A DNA stretch of 14,885 bases from Streptococcus pseudopneumoniae ATCC BAA-960 = CCUG 49455 (lineage in GTDB: Bacteria; Bacillota; Bacilli; Lactobacillales; Streptococcaceae), in the NCBI RefSeq assembly GCF_002087075.1, contig NZ_MWSM01000062.1, positions 1 to 14,885 on the forward strand, read 5' to 3'. The number at the start of each line of letters is the position of its first letter. The stretch's first letter is position 1. The notes beneath the pieces are model-generated. The model saw only the letters and a program-made list of their open reading frames with translations, was not told the origin of the DNA and did no database searches. Below are positions 1 through 6,786 of this stretch, one piece after another. Both the position numbers and the translations under genes were made by a program.

Positions 1-40
1 CTTGTTATGACGCGCTTACGATACAACTATTGAGCAAAAG

Positions 41-796
41 ATGAATCACCTTGATGTAGGGGAGTTTGTCTTATTGCTGCCTGAACACCTCCGTTCAGAG
101 GAAGAACATTATAAATCTGTTTTTGAAGACGACTTAACCAGTCGCATGTCTAGTCAAGATGAACGACAGCAAATGACTGCTACGGTAGGTTATTTAGAAT
201 CAGGTCAGGATCGTTTTGTATATAATACGACCCCTATTTCTTACCAACAATTTTTGAAAGATCCAATCATCATTGTTATAACACCCCAATCAACTGGTCC
301 ACAGTCCATTTTGTTTTGGATAGACGCAGTACAGAACTACATTCTCTTTAATCAATTGTCTGATGCCCAGGAGCTTATCCAGAGACAAGGCATTGAAAAT
401 TGGGTCTCAGAAATGCAAACAGGTTACCATAACTACATCACATTATTGGATAATATCCAGAGGGAACGTTGGGTAATGCTAGCAGGAGCTGTGCTTGGGA
501 TTGCAACTTCAATCTTGTTGTTTAACACTATGAATAGGCTCTACTTTGAAGAATTTAGACGTGCCATTTTTATCAAACGCATTGCAGGTCTCAGGTTCTT
601 AGAAATCCATCACACTTATCTCTTTGCTCAACTGGGTGTGTTTTTACTGGGATTTATTGCGAGTGTATTTCTTATGGTAGAGATAGTAGTTGCTTTCTTA
701 GTCTTGTTACTCTTTACTGGTCTATCTCTTTTACAGTTACATGTCCAAATGCAGAAAGAAAACAAGATGTCCATGCTTGTTTTGAAGGGAGGTTAA
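41..796 (+). CDS. Bacteriocin-associated integral membrane protein, C-terminal part (FtsX-like permease, lactococcin 972 group)
   Basis: This looks like the C-terminal half of the seven-helix 'bacteriocin-associated integral membrane (putative immunity)' family, the permease partner of the ATPase that follows. Residues 1-144 form a hydrophilic, probably extracytoplasmic domain. Three hydrophobic segments follow at about 145-164, 193-212 and 214-236, with a basic loop (IKRIAGLRF) between the first two, the usual end of an FtsX-type permease. Family members are several hundred residues longer at the N-terminus. The ATG at 41 has no good ribosome binding site and the frame stays open back to base 11, where codons read RAYDTTIEQK before a TGA at 8-10. 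The listed start is therefore probably not the true one. Either the gene is frameshifted near bases 8-13 or it is an N-terminally deleted remnant. The stop lies 1 nt before the ATPase start. Family assignment is from recalled sequence character. Confidence 0.6.
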   Translation: MNHLDVGEFVLLLPEHLRSEEEHYKSVFEDDLTSRMSSQDERQQMTATVGYLESGQDRFVYNTTPISYQQFLKDPIIIVITPQSTGPQSILFWIDAVQNYILFNQLSDAQELIQRQGIENWVSEMQTGYHNYITLLDNIQRERWVMLAGAVLGIATSILLFNTMNRLYFEEFRRAIFIKRIAGLRFLEIHHTYLFAQLGVFLLGFIASVFLMVEIVVAFLVLLLFTGLSLLQLHVQMQKENKMSMLVLKGG

Positions 797-797
797 T

Positions 798-1430
798 ATG
801 ATTGAACTTAAACAGGTGAGTAAATCTTTTGGAGAACGAGAGTTATTTTCGAATCTTTCAATGACATTTGAGGCTGGAAAAGTCTATGCCTTAATTGGTT
901 CAAGTGGTAGCGGAAAAACAACCTTGATGAACATGATTGGGAAATTAGAATCTTATGATGGGACGATTTTTTACCGAGGTAAAGACTTGGCCAATTATAA
1001 ATCGAGTGATTTTTTCCGTCACGAATTGGGCTACCTCTTCCAGAACTTTGGCTTAATTGAAAACCAAAGTATTGAAGAAAACCTTAAGCTAGGTCTCATT
1101 GGTCAAAAGTTGAGTCGGTCGGAACAGCGGTTGAGGCAGAAGCAGGCTTTAGAACAGGTCGGCCTGGCTTATCTTGACCTAGATAAGCGCATCTTTGAGT
1201 TATCGGGCGGAGAATCGCAACGGGTTGCCTTGGCAAAAATTATCTTAAAGAATCCACCCTTTATTCTGGCAGATGAGCCAACAGCTTCAATAGACCCAGC
1301 AACCTCTCAGTTGATTATGGAGATTTTGCTATCTCTTCGAGATGATAATAGGCTAATCATTATCGCAACACATAATCCGGCAATTTGGGAGATGGCTGAT
1401 GAAGTGTTCACGATGGATCGTCTGAAATAA
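798..1430 (+). CDS. ABC transporter ATP-binding protein, putative bacteriocin export (lactococcin 972 group)
   Basis: This is a complete 210-residue ATPase of the MacB/LolD-like class. Walker A is GSSGSGKTT at 34-42, the Q-loop glutamine is Q82, the signature LSGGESQ is at 135-141, Walker B FILADE with catalytic E160 is at 155-160, and the switch histidine H192 is in ATHNP. The start is set by GGGAGG at 787-792, five nt before the ATG. It lies 1 nt after the membrane protein gene, so the two are translationally coupled and should form one transporter that exports, or protects against, a bacteriocin. The matching lactococcin 972-type peptide is not in the window and would be expected upstream. 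No hairpin terminator is visible after the stop. The ATPase assignment is certain; the bacteriocin role rests on the neighbour. Confidence 0.9.
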   Translation: MIELKQVSKSFGERELFSNLSMTFEAGKVYALIGSSGSGKTTLMNMIGKLESYDGTIFYRGKDLANYKSSDFFRHELGYLFQNFGLIENQSIEENLKLGLIGQKLSRSEQRLRQKQALEQVGLAYLDLDKRIFELSGGESQRVALAKIILKNPPFILADEPTASIDPATSQLIMEILLSLRDDNRLIIIATHNPAIWEMADEVFTMDRLK

Positions 1431-1570
1431 AAATCCTTGTTTTTAATTGCACGATGAGTTATCGAAATATTATCATGAATCAATAATTGGAGTTAATTTA
1501 GAATTGTACTTTATGAATATTGAGGTAACTTTTTCTTGATAAAGGAAGAAATAGTGGAGAGAAAGTTAGA

Positions 1571-1849
1571 ATGAAAAAATTCGACAATTATATTATTGAG
1601 AAGCCTTGCGATTCTAATTCAGATAAACTGCAAAAAATCTTAATAATTGAAAGTTTGGTAGATGATATTTTGCAATTTTCTCTCAGAATCAAAAATAGTG
1701 TAGGAGAGATTTTCCTCCTACAACCGTTTCAAAAGAAAACTATCTTTATTCCATGTTATTTTGAGGAAGATATTGTGAAAGTCAAAGATGATGATGAAGT
1801 TGAGTGGCATTTGTTAGAATTTCAAAAATTTAGAGCATTTTTGGCTTAG
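1571..1849 (+). CDS. Hypothetical protein, 92 residues
   Basis: I do not recognise this protein. It has a clear ribosome binding site, GGAGAG at 1556-1561, nine nt before the ATG, and no competing frame, so it is probably real. It is small and acidic in its C-terminal third (VKDDDEVEW). It has two cysteines, C13 and C62, and no signal peptide or membrane segment. Alternating hydrophobic stretches (LQFSLRI, EIFLLQPF, TIFIPCYF) suggest a compact beta-rich fold. It lies 140 nt after the bacteriocin-type ATPase on the same strand and converges on tprA with a 67-nt gap. A small immunity or accessory protein would fit the setting, but nothing in the sequence shows this. Confidence 0.65.
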   Translation: MKKFDNYIIEKPCDSNSDKLQKILIIESLVDDILQFSLRIKNSVGEIFLLQPFQKKTIFIPCYFEEDIVKVKDDDEVEWHLLEFQKFRAFLA

Positions 1850-1916
1850 TAATATGTGTTGAAAGCTCAAAATCTATGGTAAAAAGTAGCTTTGAAAACG
1901 TATTACCTCCAAAGAT

Positions 1917-2834
1917 TTAGTTAAATAATGATTTAACACAAAAAGAAATTATTGAAGTTCTGGAAAGATGTTGTTTCAGTATTGAGAAAAGGTGGGAAAA
2001 ACTTGCGATTTTCACAGAGAAAGGATTGTTATAAATCTTGCATAGCTCTCTTGCTTCTATATAATAATTTTTGACTTGTTCTTTGCCAAGGAATTGTGTT
2101 CCACAATTTCCAACGAGAACGAGCAGGGGAGCTAGTTGGTAACTTGTTTGCCTCTCTTTACAGAGTTCGATAGTCTCAAGAGCTTCTTGGATGGCTTCAT
2201 TATATTTTTCCTTTGATACTAGGTAGTGAGCGTAGTTGTAACGAACTCTGATGTAGCCAAATAAAAACTCTTGATGCTCAAAATTTTTTGTCTGATATAA
2301 CTCCATCAAATGAGAGTAGTTTGCCTCATATTCTTGTTCAAGACCCACTAAGGAATAGAAATTAGATAGAGTATTCAATGCCTTTAAATAAATCAGAGTA
2401 GTTGAGGAGACTTTTAATAATATATTTTCCAATGAAGAAATAGCCTCACACTTACTGTCATATTGATAGAAGTCAATAATAGCTTTAATCCATTCAAGGT
2501 AAGTTCGGTCTTCTAGTGTTAGAAAAGTGCTTCGCTCAACCTCTATTTTATAAAGATATTCTAAATCGTCATAATTTCTATCATCTAATAGTCGAGCAGA
2601 TAATTGCTTGAAATTAGAGAGGTTAGATTTAATTTCAATTTGTTCATTGAAAAAGTAATCCAAAGGGACTTCGAGTCGTTGTGAGAGTTTGAACAAAAGG
2701 TCTGCGGAGGGAATGAAATGCCCTCTCTCAATTTTACTAATCTGGCTTTGTTCACAAATTCCTTCTGCAAGAGTTTGTTGGGAGAGTCTCAACTCTTTTC
2801 TTTTCAATCTGAATTTCTCTGCGAGTGTATTCAT
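1917..2834 (-). CDS. tprA: TprA-like quorum-sensing transcriptional regulator (PlcR/RRNPP family)
   Basis: This is a 305-residue cytoplasmic regulator. An N-terminal xre-type helix-turn-helix spans about residues 6-62 (LSQQTLAEGICEQSQISKIERG), followed by a helical, TPR-like region rich in Tyr, Leu and Glu to about residue 275. This is the RRNPP architecture, in which the TPR domain binds an imported peptide. The gene is divergent from phrA at 3025, whose product ends in the pneumococcal PhrA signal sequence, so I call it tprA. In pneumococcus TprA is known to repress a lantibiotic operon and phrA until PhrA binds. The ATG is the only sensible start; AGGAAGG at 2848-2854 is rather far away (13 nt), which may mean weak translation. 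The last 25 or so residues look less TPR-like, and I cannot exclude a frameshifted tail. Confidence 0.85.
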   Translation of the reverse strand: MNTLAEKFRLKRKELRLSQQTLAEGICEQSQISKIERGHFIPSADLLFKLSQRLEVPLDYFFNEQIEIKSNLSNFKQLSARLLDDRNYDDLEYLYKIEVERSTFLTLEDRTYLEWIKAIIDFYQYDSKCEAISSLENILLKVSSTTLIYLKALNTLSNFYSLVGLEQEYEANYSHLMELYQTKNFEHQEFLFGYIRVRYNYAHYLVSKEKYNEAIQEALETIELCKERQTSYQLAPLLVLVGNCGTQFLGKEQVKNYYIEARELCKIYNNPFSVKIASFSHLFSILKQHLSRTSIISFCVKSLFN

Positions 2835-2868
2835 TAAAGATAATAAACCTTCCTATTTGCTTAATTTC

Positions 2869-2897
2869 ATTATAAAATTTTTAGTTCAAAATAGTAA
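2869..2897 (-). promoter_or_regulatory. Probable tprA promoter
   Basis: On the minus strand a perfect TATAAT lies at 2869-2874. With a 17-nt spacer the -35 position reads TTACTA (2892-2897), which is weak. One copy of the AGTTCAAAAT repeat (2883-2892) occupies most of the spacer and touches the -35, where a bound regulator would block RNA polymerase. Confidence 0.5.
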
Positions 2898-2950
2898 GTT
2901 AAAGAAACAAATAATTCTTTATGGTAATAATAAGAAAAAAAGTTCAAAAT
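2883..2950. repeat. Direct repeat AGTTCAAAAT, two copies, between tprA and phrA (candidate operator)
   Basis: The 10-mer AGTTCAAAAT occurs at 2883-2892 and again at 2941-2950, 58 bp apart in the same orientation. The first copy lies in the tprA promoter spacer and the second lies 13 nt upstream of the phrA -35. Placement at both divergent promoters fits a regulator binding site, possibly for TprA. Its use as an operator is inference. Confidence 0.45.
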
Positions 2951-2963
2951 GCAATAAAAACAC

Positions 2964-2992
2964 TTGGCTAAATAAAATATATCTGTTAGAAT
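2964..2992 (+). promoter_or_regulatory. phrA promoter (sigma-A, extended -10)
   Basis: TTGGCT (2964-2969), a 17-nt spacer and TAGAAT (2987-2992), preceded by TG at 2984-2985, form an extended -10 promoter. The predicted start near 3000 leaves a leader of about 25 nt with a ribosome binding site (AAGGGG, about 3009-3014) before the phrA ATG. Confidence 0.7.
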
Positions 2993-3024
2993 AAAAACAA
3001 GGAAAAAGAAAGGGGTTTCATTGC

Positions 3025-3195
3025 ATGAGAAAAAAACGTGGAATTAAAAAATTAGTTACATTTGCATTGCTAGGTGTTTTTATGTTTAGTAATACAATTC
3101 CTTACCAACAGTTTATTCAGAAGAATAGACAATTGGAGATTCGAGTGCAATCACAAAAGAAGTCCAATGGTCTTGATGTTGGGAAGGCTGATTAA
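3025..3195 (+). CDS. phrA: PhrA-type quorum-sensing pro-peptide
   Basis: This is a 56-residue precursor too short for a usual ORF list. It starts with a basic stretch (MRKKRGIKK), then a hydrophobic core (LVTFALLGVFMF) typical of a Sec signal peptide, then a charged linker, and ends SNGLDVGKAD. As I recall, that C-terminal decapeptide is the active PhrA signal described in S. pneumoniae. The precursor is exported, cut outside the cell, reimported by an oligopeptide permease and bound by TprA. AAGGGG about 10 nt upstream and a strong promoter support expression. It is divergent from tprA, with 190 nt between the start codons. No lantibiotic gene follows; the next 650 bases are IS and toxin debris. 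The open frame, promoter and peptide end all look intact. Confidence 0.88.
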   Translation: MRKKRGIKKLVTFALLGVFMFSNTIPYQQFIQKNRQLEIRVQSQKKSNGLDVGKAD

Positions 3196-3349
3196 AGAAT
3201 AATGGAATAGAATTAGTCTCTAGTATATTCGCTTTTATTATTCATTAAAAATTGTAGGGGCAAGTTTGAAAAAATAAAAGTTAGTTGATTGATTACTTCT
3301 CTAAATTTTGGGCACACTAAAAAGAGGTCTTGATACCCAACCTTTAAAA

Positions 3350-3535
3350 TTAAAGCACCTTGAATCCGTGCTGTTGTGCAAAACGAACGGCATCTTGGAT
3401 AGACATTGTCTTATCTGAATTTCTTATTTCTGTAAGACCTTGTAATCTTGGATTATAACTCTCCTGTTTTAAAAGTACGTGGTAGATGGCAACCAATAAT
3501 CTGCGACAGATAGCGATGATAGCTTTTCGATGCCA
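3350..3535 (-). pseudogene. IS110-family transposase, 3' remnant
   Basis: Translated on the minus strand, these 62 codons read WHRKAIIAICRRLLVAIYHV, then LLKQESYNPRLQG, and end in QHGFKVL and TAA. This resembles the C-terminal end of IS116/IS110/IS902 transposases, where a basic helix follows the second conserved domain. The frame upstream closes at once (TAA at 3548-3550), and more than 250 residues, including the catalytic DEDD domain and the serine motif, are missing. The bases on its 3' side (3196-3349) are AT-rich and contain no gene I recognise; part may be the non-coding end of the same element. It lies directly after phrA and probably marks the event that removed or replaced what used to follow. 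Confidence 0.6.
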
Positions 3536-3651
3536 TATAAATAATTTTTAACATGAGGGGGCTCCCTTCATAAAATTTGAGTCTGCCTATCCCTTGACTA
3601 TTCTTTCCTTTCACAAACGAGTCGCTTATTCAATTATAAGTTTACGTGCTC

Positions 3652-3724
3652 TTAGTCACAGTTCTTGTGCGTGATGGAAAGAATGACACCTATAAAAATG
3701 CGAGGTAGTGGCTGTACCACTCAC
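3652..3724 (-). pseudogene. Possible relic of an Fst-like type I toxin gene
   Basis: On the minus strand GGGGAGG sits just before a GTG (3722-3724) that opens 22 codons. A second frame, shifted by one base, reads IFIGVILSITHKNCD before TAA at 3652-3654. Fst/ParDE-type type I toxins share a start of the form 'TTIAPIFIGVIL' followed by a membrane helix. Here the start and the IFIGVILSI core are in different frames and the expected C-terminal part is nearly absent, so it looks decayed. A TATAAT at 3773-3778 and a leader hairpin (AGTGA...TCACT) would fit the toxin mRNA. The assignment is by eye from a short motif and is uncertain. Confidence 0.35.
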
Positions 3725-3743
3725 TTATTCACCTCCCCGTGAT

Positions 3744-3779
3744 TTGTAGTAGTGATAGGCTTTCTCACTGTTATTATAA
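3744..3779 (+). promoter_or_regulatory. Weak candidate promoter for the choline-binding operon
   Basis: TTATAA or TATTAT (3772-3779) is preceded by TAGTGA at 3750-3755 or TTGTAG at 3744-3749. Spacing is 16-18 nt for the first option and too long for the second. It is the best candidate before 3849 but no hexamer pair is convincing, and the same AT box also reads as TATAAT on the other strand. Confidence 0.3.
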
Positions 3780-3787
3780 AACAAAGA

Positions 3788-3816
3788 GCACAACACTTTT
3801 TCATTCTGTGTTGTGC
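3788..3816. repeat. Perfect 9-bp inverted repeat (hairpin)
   Basis: GCACAACAC at 3788-3796 pairs with GTGTTGTGC at 3808-3816 across an 11-nt loop. On the plus strand it would lie near the 5' end of the choline-binding operon transcript. On the minus strand it is followed by TCTTTGTTTT and could act as a weak terminator. Its role is unknown. Confidence 0.5.
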
Positions 3817-3848
3817 CTTGAGTGAAACGAAAGGAATGAATTATAAAA

Positions 3849-5114
3849 ATGAAGAAAACATTTTATCGCAAATTCGGTATTTCAATTATTGCTAGTACTT
3901 TATTAGCTAGTCAGCTACCGACAGTATCTGCGTTGACTGTTATTTCAAGTACAGGCGAGGAGTATGAGGTAAGTGAAACATTACAAGAGAGTCCAGGAAC
4001 TAATAATTTTTCACTTCCCGATGTTTCACCGACTTATGGTCAATATTATACAAATCAGTCAGAAGTCATTATTGGTAAAAATGATTTAGTTAAGGTAAAA
4101 AATACTTTACAATATCCTTACTCTACATCAACTTATGTAGAGTAAGAATTTCGTGGTGTGAAAAATGGTAAAGATGTAACTTATCGAGGGAGTGCCAATT
4201 TTATAAAGGATAATGTCCTTATTACTGCTGCTCATAATATTTATAAACATGAGTTTGGTAAAGATGCAGAAGAACTATATGTTACTCCTGCTCGTACTCC
4301 AAATAGTGTGCCGTTTGGTCGGATAAAAGTAAAAGAAGCTCGCTATTTAAAAGAATTTCGAAATACTGATCCAGATGAGCTTACTACCTATGACTTAGCA
4401 GTTTTAATTTTGGAAGAACCGATTGGCGCTCAATTGGGGACGTTAGGACTTCCCAATAATTTAGAAAATACTAAAAATCTAGATGTAACAGTTACGGGAT
4501 ATTCTGCTGTTAATAAGGATATTAAGCAGATGTATACTGATACAAAAACGATACTTCAAGATACAAATGATTTTTTATTCTATCAAGTAGATACTTTGCG
4601 TGGTGCAAGCGGTTCAGCAGTATATGATTCTACCAATAGGGTTGTCGGAGTTCATACCAATGGGAGTGAGGCAGAACAAATGAATTATGCTGTCAAGTTA
4701 AATGAGAAGGCTCTATCTTTCATCTACTCTGTTATTAAAGGGCATTCTATTGATGGTTGGAAATTGATTGGTGGTACTTGGTACTATTATAAGAACAGTA
4801 CGAAACAAACAGGTTGGCAAAAGATAAATGACACTTGGTACTATCTAGACGCCTCCGGTAAGATGCTCACAGATTGGCAAAAAGTAAATGGGAAATGGTA
4901 TTATCTGGAAAACTCTGGTTCAATGGCAACAGGTTGGAAATATATACGAGGCAGATGGTATTACTTAGATAATAAAAATGGAGACATGAAAACCGGTTGG
5001 ATAAAAGTGGGAGGAAATTGGTATTATCTCAATTCAAGTGGAGCAATGGTTACAGGTAGCCAAACTATTGATGGTAAAGTTTATAATTTCGCTTCATCTG
5101 GTGAATGGATTTAA
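3849..5114 (+). pseudogene. cbpG: Choline-binding serine protease, CbpG-like, interrupted by an in-frame TAA
   Basis: The frame encodes 421 codons but codon 99 is TAA (4143-4145), after which the same frame runs intact to 5114. Residues 1-29 are a signal peptide (basic start, IIASTLLAS core, cut after about VSA). Residues 100-290 form a V8/glutamyl-endopeptidase-type S1B protease with all three catalytic residues: His129 (TAAHN), Asp182 (TYDLAVL) and Ser254 (GASGSA). Six choline-binding repeats (GW...WYYL type) end the protein and would anchor it to phosphocholine on teichoic acid. Order and domains match pneumococcal CbpG. AAGGA at 3831-3835 precedes the chosen ATG by 13 nt. The piece after the stop has only a GTG (4158) without a good ribosome site and lacks the signal peptide, so a secreted enzyme is unlikely. 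A sequencing error at one base is the main alternative. Confidence 0.8.
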
Positions 5115-5132
5115 TATTGGAGGTATATATAA

Positions 5133-6056
5133 ATGAAACTTTTGAAAAAAACTATGCAAGCTGGACTAACAGTAATTTTCTTTGGTTTGCTAGGGACCAG
5201 TACAGTATTTGCAGATGATTCTGAAGGATGGCAGTTTGTCCAAGAAAACGGTAGAACCTATTACAAAAAGGGGAACCTCAAAGAAACCTACTGGCGAGTG
5301 ATTGATGGTAAGTACTATTATTTTGATTCTCTATCTGGAGAGATGGTTGTCGGCTGGCAATATATCCCGTTTCCATCTAAAGGTAGTACAATTGATCCTT
5401 ACCCAAATGGTATCAGATTAGAAGGTTTTCCAAAGTCAGAGTGGTACTACTTTGACGAAAATGGAGTGCTACAAGAGTTTGTTGGTTGGCAAGAATTAGA
5501 GCTAAAATATTCCTTAACCGTTGGGAAAAAACATGGTGAAGGCTGGGAAGGTCCCGAAGTTCTTAAATTAGCATACTACTACTTTGATCAAGATCATTAT
5601 TTAAAGACAGGTTGGCTTTATGATCAATCTAACTGGTATTACCTAGCAAAAACAGGAAATTCTGGGAATAAGAATCTTGGTGGTGAAAGACGTGTAGGTT
5701 GGATAAATGATGGTTCAGCTTGGTACTATCTAGATTCAGAAACTGGTATCATGCAAACTGGTTGGAAGCAAATTGGCAATAAGTGGTACTACCTCCGTTC
5801 ATCAGGTGCAATGGCAACAGGTTGGGCTTATGTTGGTAATAACTGGTACTATCTTCGTTCATCAGGTGCAATGTCCACAGGTTGGGTGAAAGATGGTTCA
5901 ATATGGTACTATCTAAATGCAAGTAATGGAGATATGAAAACAGGCTGGTTCCAAATCAATGGTAAATGGTATTATGCCTATGGTTCAGGTGCTCTAGCTG
6001 TTAATACCACAGTAGATGGTTACTACGTAAACTATAATGGTGAGTGGGTTAAGTAA
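5133..6056 (+). CDS. cbpF: Choline-binding surface protein, CbpF/CbpC-like
   Basis: This is a complete 307-residue secreted protein made almost wholly of choline-binding repeats. The signal peptide is residues 1-27, with cleavage expected after VFA. About eleven repeats follow: degenerate ones at the start and longer inserted ones around 70-165, then regular GW...WYYL...SGAMATGW units to the end (EWVK). The opening DDSEGWQFVQENGRTYYKKG and the final GYYVNYNGEW match pneumococcal CbpF, CbpC and CbpJ as I recall them. No enzymatic domain is present. CbpF is reported to modulate the lysozyme-type autolysin LytC; that role is only inferred here. GGAGG at 5119-5123, nine nt before the ATG, and an 18-nt gap to the protease gene indicate one operon. 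The same cbpG-cbpF order occurs in pneumococcus. Confidence 0.82.
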   Translation: MKLLKKTMQAGLTVIFFGLLGTSTVFADDSEGWQFVQENGRTYYKKGNLKETYWRVIDGKYYYFDSLSGEMVVGWQYIPFPSKGSTIDPYPNGIRLEGFPKSEWYYFDENGVLQEFVGWQELELKYSLTVGKKHGEGWEGPEVLKLAYYYFDQDHYLKTGWLYDQSNWYYLAKTGNSGNKNLGGERRVGWINDGSAWYYLDSETGIMQTGWKQIGNKWYYLRSSGAMATGWAYVGNNWYYLRSSGAMSTGWVKDGSIWYYLNASNGDMKTGWFQINGKWYYAYGSGALAVNTTVDGYYVNYNGEWVK

Positions 6057-6214
6057 CGAATGCTAATCGTAACTGTAGTTGATACTTAACTTATTAAAAA
6101 GAGCTTTTTTCTACCATTTGTCAACTCTATCAATTTTTAAGAATTAAATGAGTCAAGACAGTAGCTATTCAGTATGTTTATCTACTGTAGTAGGTTGAAG
6201 AAAAACTAAGAATG

Positions 6215-6244
6215 AGAAAGGACGAAGTTAGTCCTTTCTTTTTT
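6215..6244 (+). terminator. Rho-independent terminator of the choline-binding operon
   Basis: AGAAAGGAC (6215-6223) pairs perfectly with GTCCTTTCT (6231-6239) across a 7-nt loop, and a run of six T (6239-6244) follows. It lies 158 nt after the CbpF-like stop codon; the bases between hold no gene. Confidence 0.85.
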
Positions 6245-6283
6245 ATGTGACTATACTTTCTATTCAAATGAGCTTTTAACCGA

Positions 6284-6300
6284 TTGATTGAGCCAATCAA
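6284..6300 (-). terminator. Weak hairpin just after ndk
   Basis: TTGATTG and CAATCAA form a 7-bp stem with a 3-nt loop, three nt downstream of the ndk stop on the minus strand. The following bases (TCGGTTAAAAGC) lack a real U-tract, so termination is doubtful. Confidence 0.3.
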
Positions 6301-6303
6301 CTC

Positions 6304-6717
6304 TTAAAACCAAAGAGCAATTTCTCGCTTAGCTGACTCTTCTGAATCTGAACCATGTACAACATTTTGGATAGTCTCATTTTCTCCAGCAGCTTTTGCA
6401 AAATCAACTCGAATAGTTCCTGGTAAAGCTTCTTCTGGATCAGTTGCACCCATCATGGTCCGCCAAGTTTCGATTACTTCGGGATCAGAAATGATACCTA
6501 CAAGAACCGGTCCTGAAGTCATAAATTCACGAATCGGTGGGTAAAAACTTTGACCAACCAAGTCCTGATAGTGCTGGTCAATTAACTCTTCTGAAAGCTG
6601 TGTACGCAACTCCAATTTTTCAATTGTAAATCCACGTTGTTCGATACGTTTCAACACTTCACCCACTAGTCCTCTTTTTACACCATCTGGTTTAATGATA
6701 AAAAATGTTTGTTCCAT
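6304..6717 (-). CDS. ndk: Nucleoside diphosphate kinase
   Basis: This is a 137-residue cytoplasmic enzyme that moves the gamma phosphate from ATP to other nucleoside diphosphates through a phosphohistidine, balancing NTP and dNTP pools. The ATP-binding lysine lies in IIKPDGV (K9). FMTSGPV (65-71), the nucleotide-contact segment RTMMGATDP (86-94) and GTIRVDFA (100-107) are conserved. The catalytic histidine is H121 in the signature NVVHGSDS. Length is normal for streptococci; the segment just before the active site (AAGENETIQ) is slightly longer than in many bacteria. GGAG nine nt upstream of the ATG supports the start. It has its own promoter and lies 108 nt after rpoC on the same strand, behind a terminator. 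Confidence 0.96.
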   Translation of the reverse strand: MEQTFFIIKPDGVKRGLVGEVLKRIEQRGFTIEKLELRTQLSEELIDQHYQDLVGQSFYPPIREFMTSGPVLVGIISDPEVIETWRTMMGATDPEEALPGTIRVDFAKAAGENETIQNVVHGSDSEESAKREIALWF

Positions 6718-6747
6718 ACCTGTCTCCTTTGTCAGCTTCTTTCTTTT

Positions 6748-6756
6748 ATTTTACCA
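6748..6756 (-). promoter_or_regulatory. ndk promoter, extended -10
   Basis: On the minus strand the sequence reads TGGTAAAAT, an extended -10 (TGnTAAAAT), about 30 nt upstream of the ndk start. The position 17 nt further up (CTCCAT) is a poor -35, as is common for extended -10 promoters. Confidence 0.6.
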
Positions 6757-6786
6757 CATTCCATGGAAAAATGGAGAAAGTTTTCA

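Noticed and set aside
1891..1906. cre-like sequence TGAAAACGTATTAC near the tprA 3' end
   Set aside because: The right half does not match the CcpA consensus and it lies between convergent genes, not at a promoter.
2689..2994. 101-residue plus-strand ORF overlapping the tprA start and the tprA-phrA interval
   Set aside because: It lies antisense to the helix-turn-helix region, has no ribosome site and runs through both promoters; a shadow frame.
4158..5114. Protease part of the CbpG-like gene as a separate gene starting at GTG 4158
   Set aside because: It is in the same frame as the upstream piece, lacks a signal peptide and has no good ribosome site, so it is better read as one interrupted gene.
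6158..6188. Inverted repeat ACAGTAG/CTACTGT after the CbpF-like gene
   Set aside because: Seven pairs with a 17-nt loop and no T-tract; likely chance in AT-rich DNA next to a clearly better terminator at 6215.
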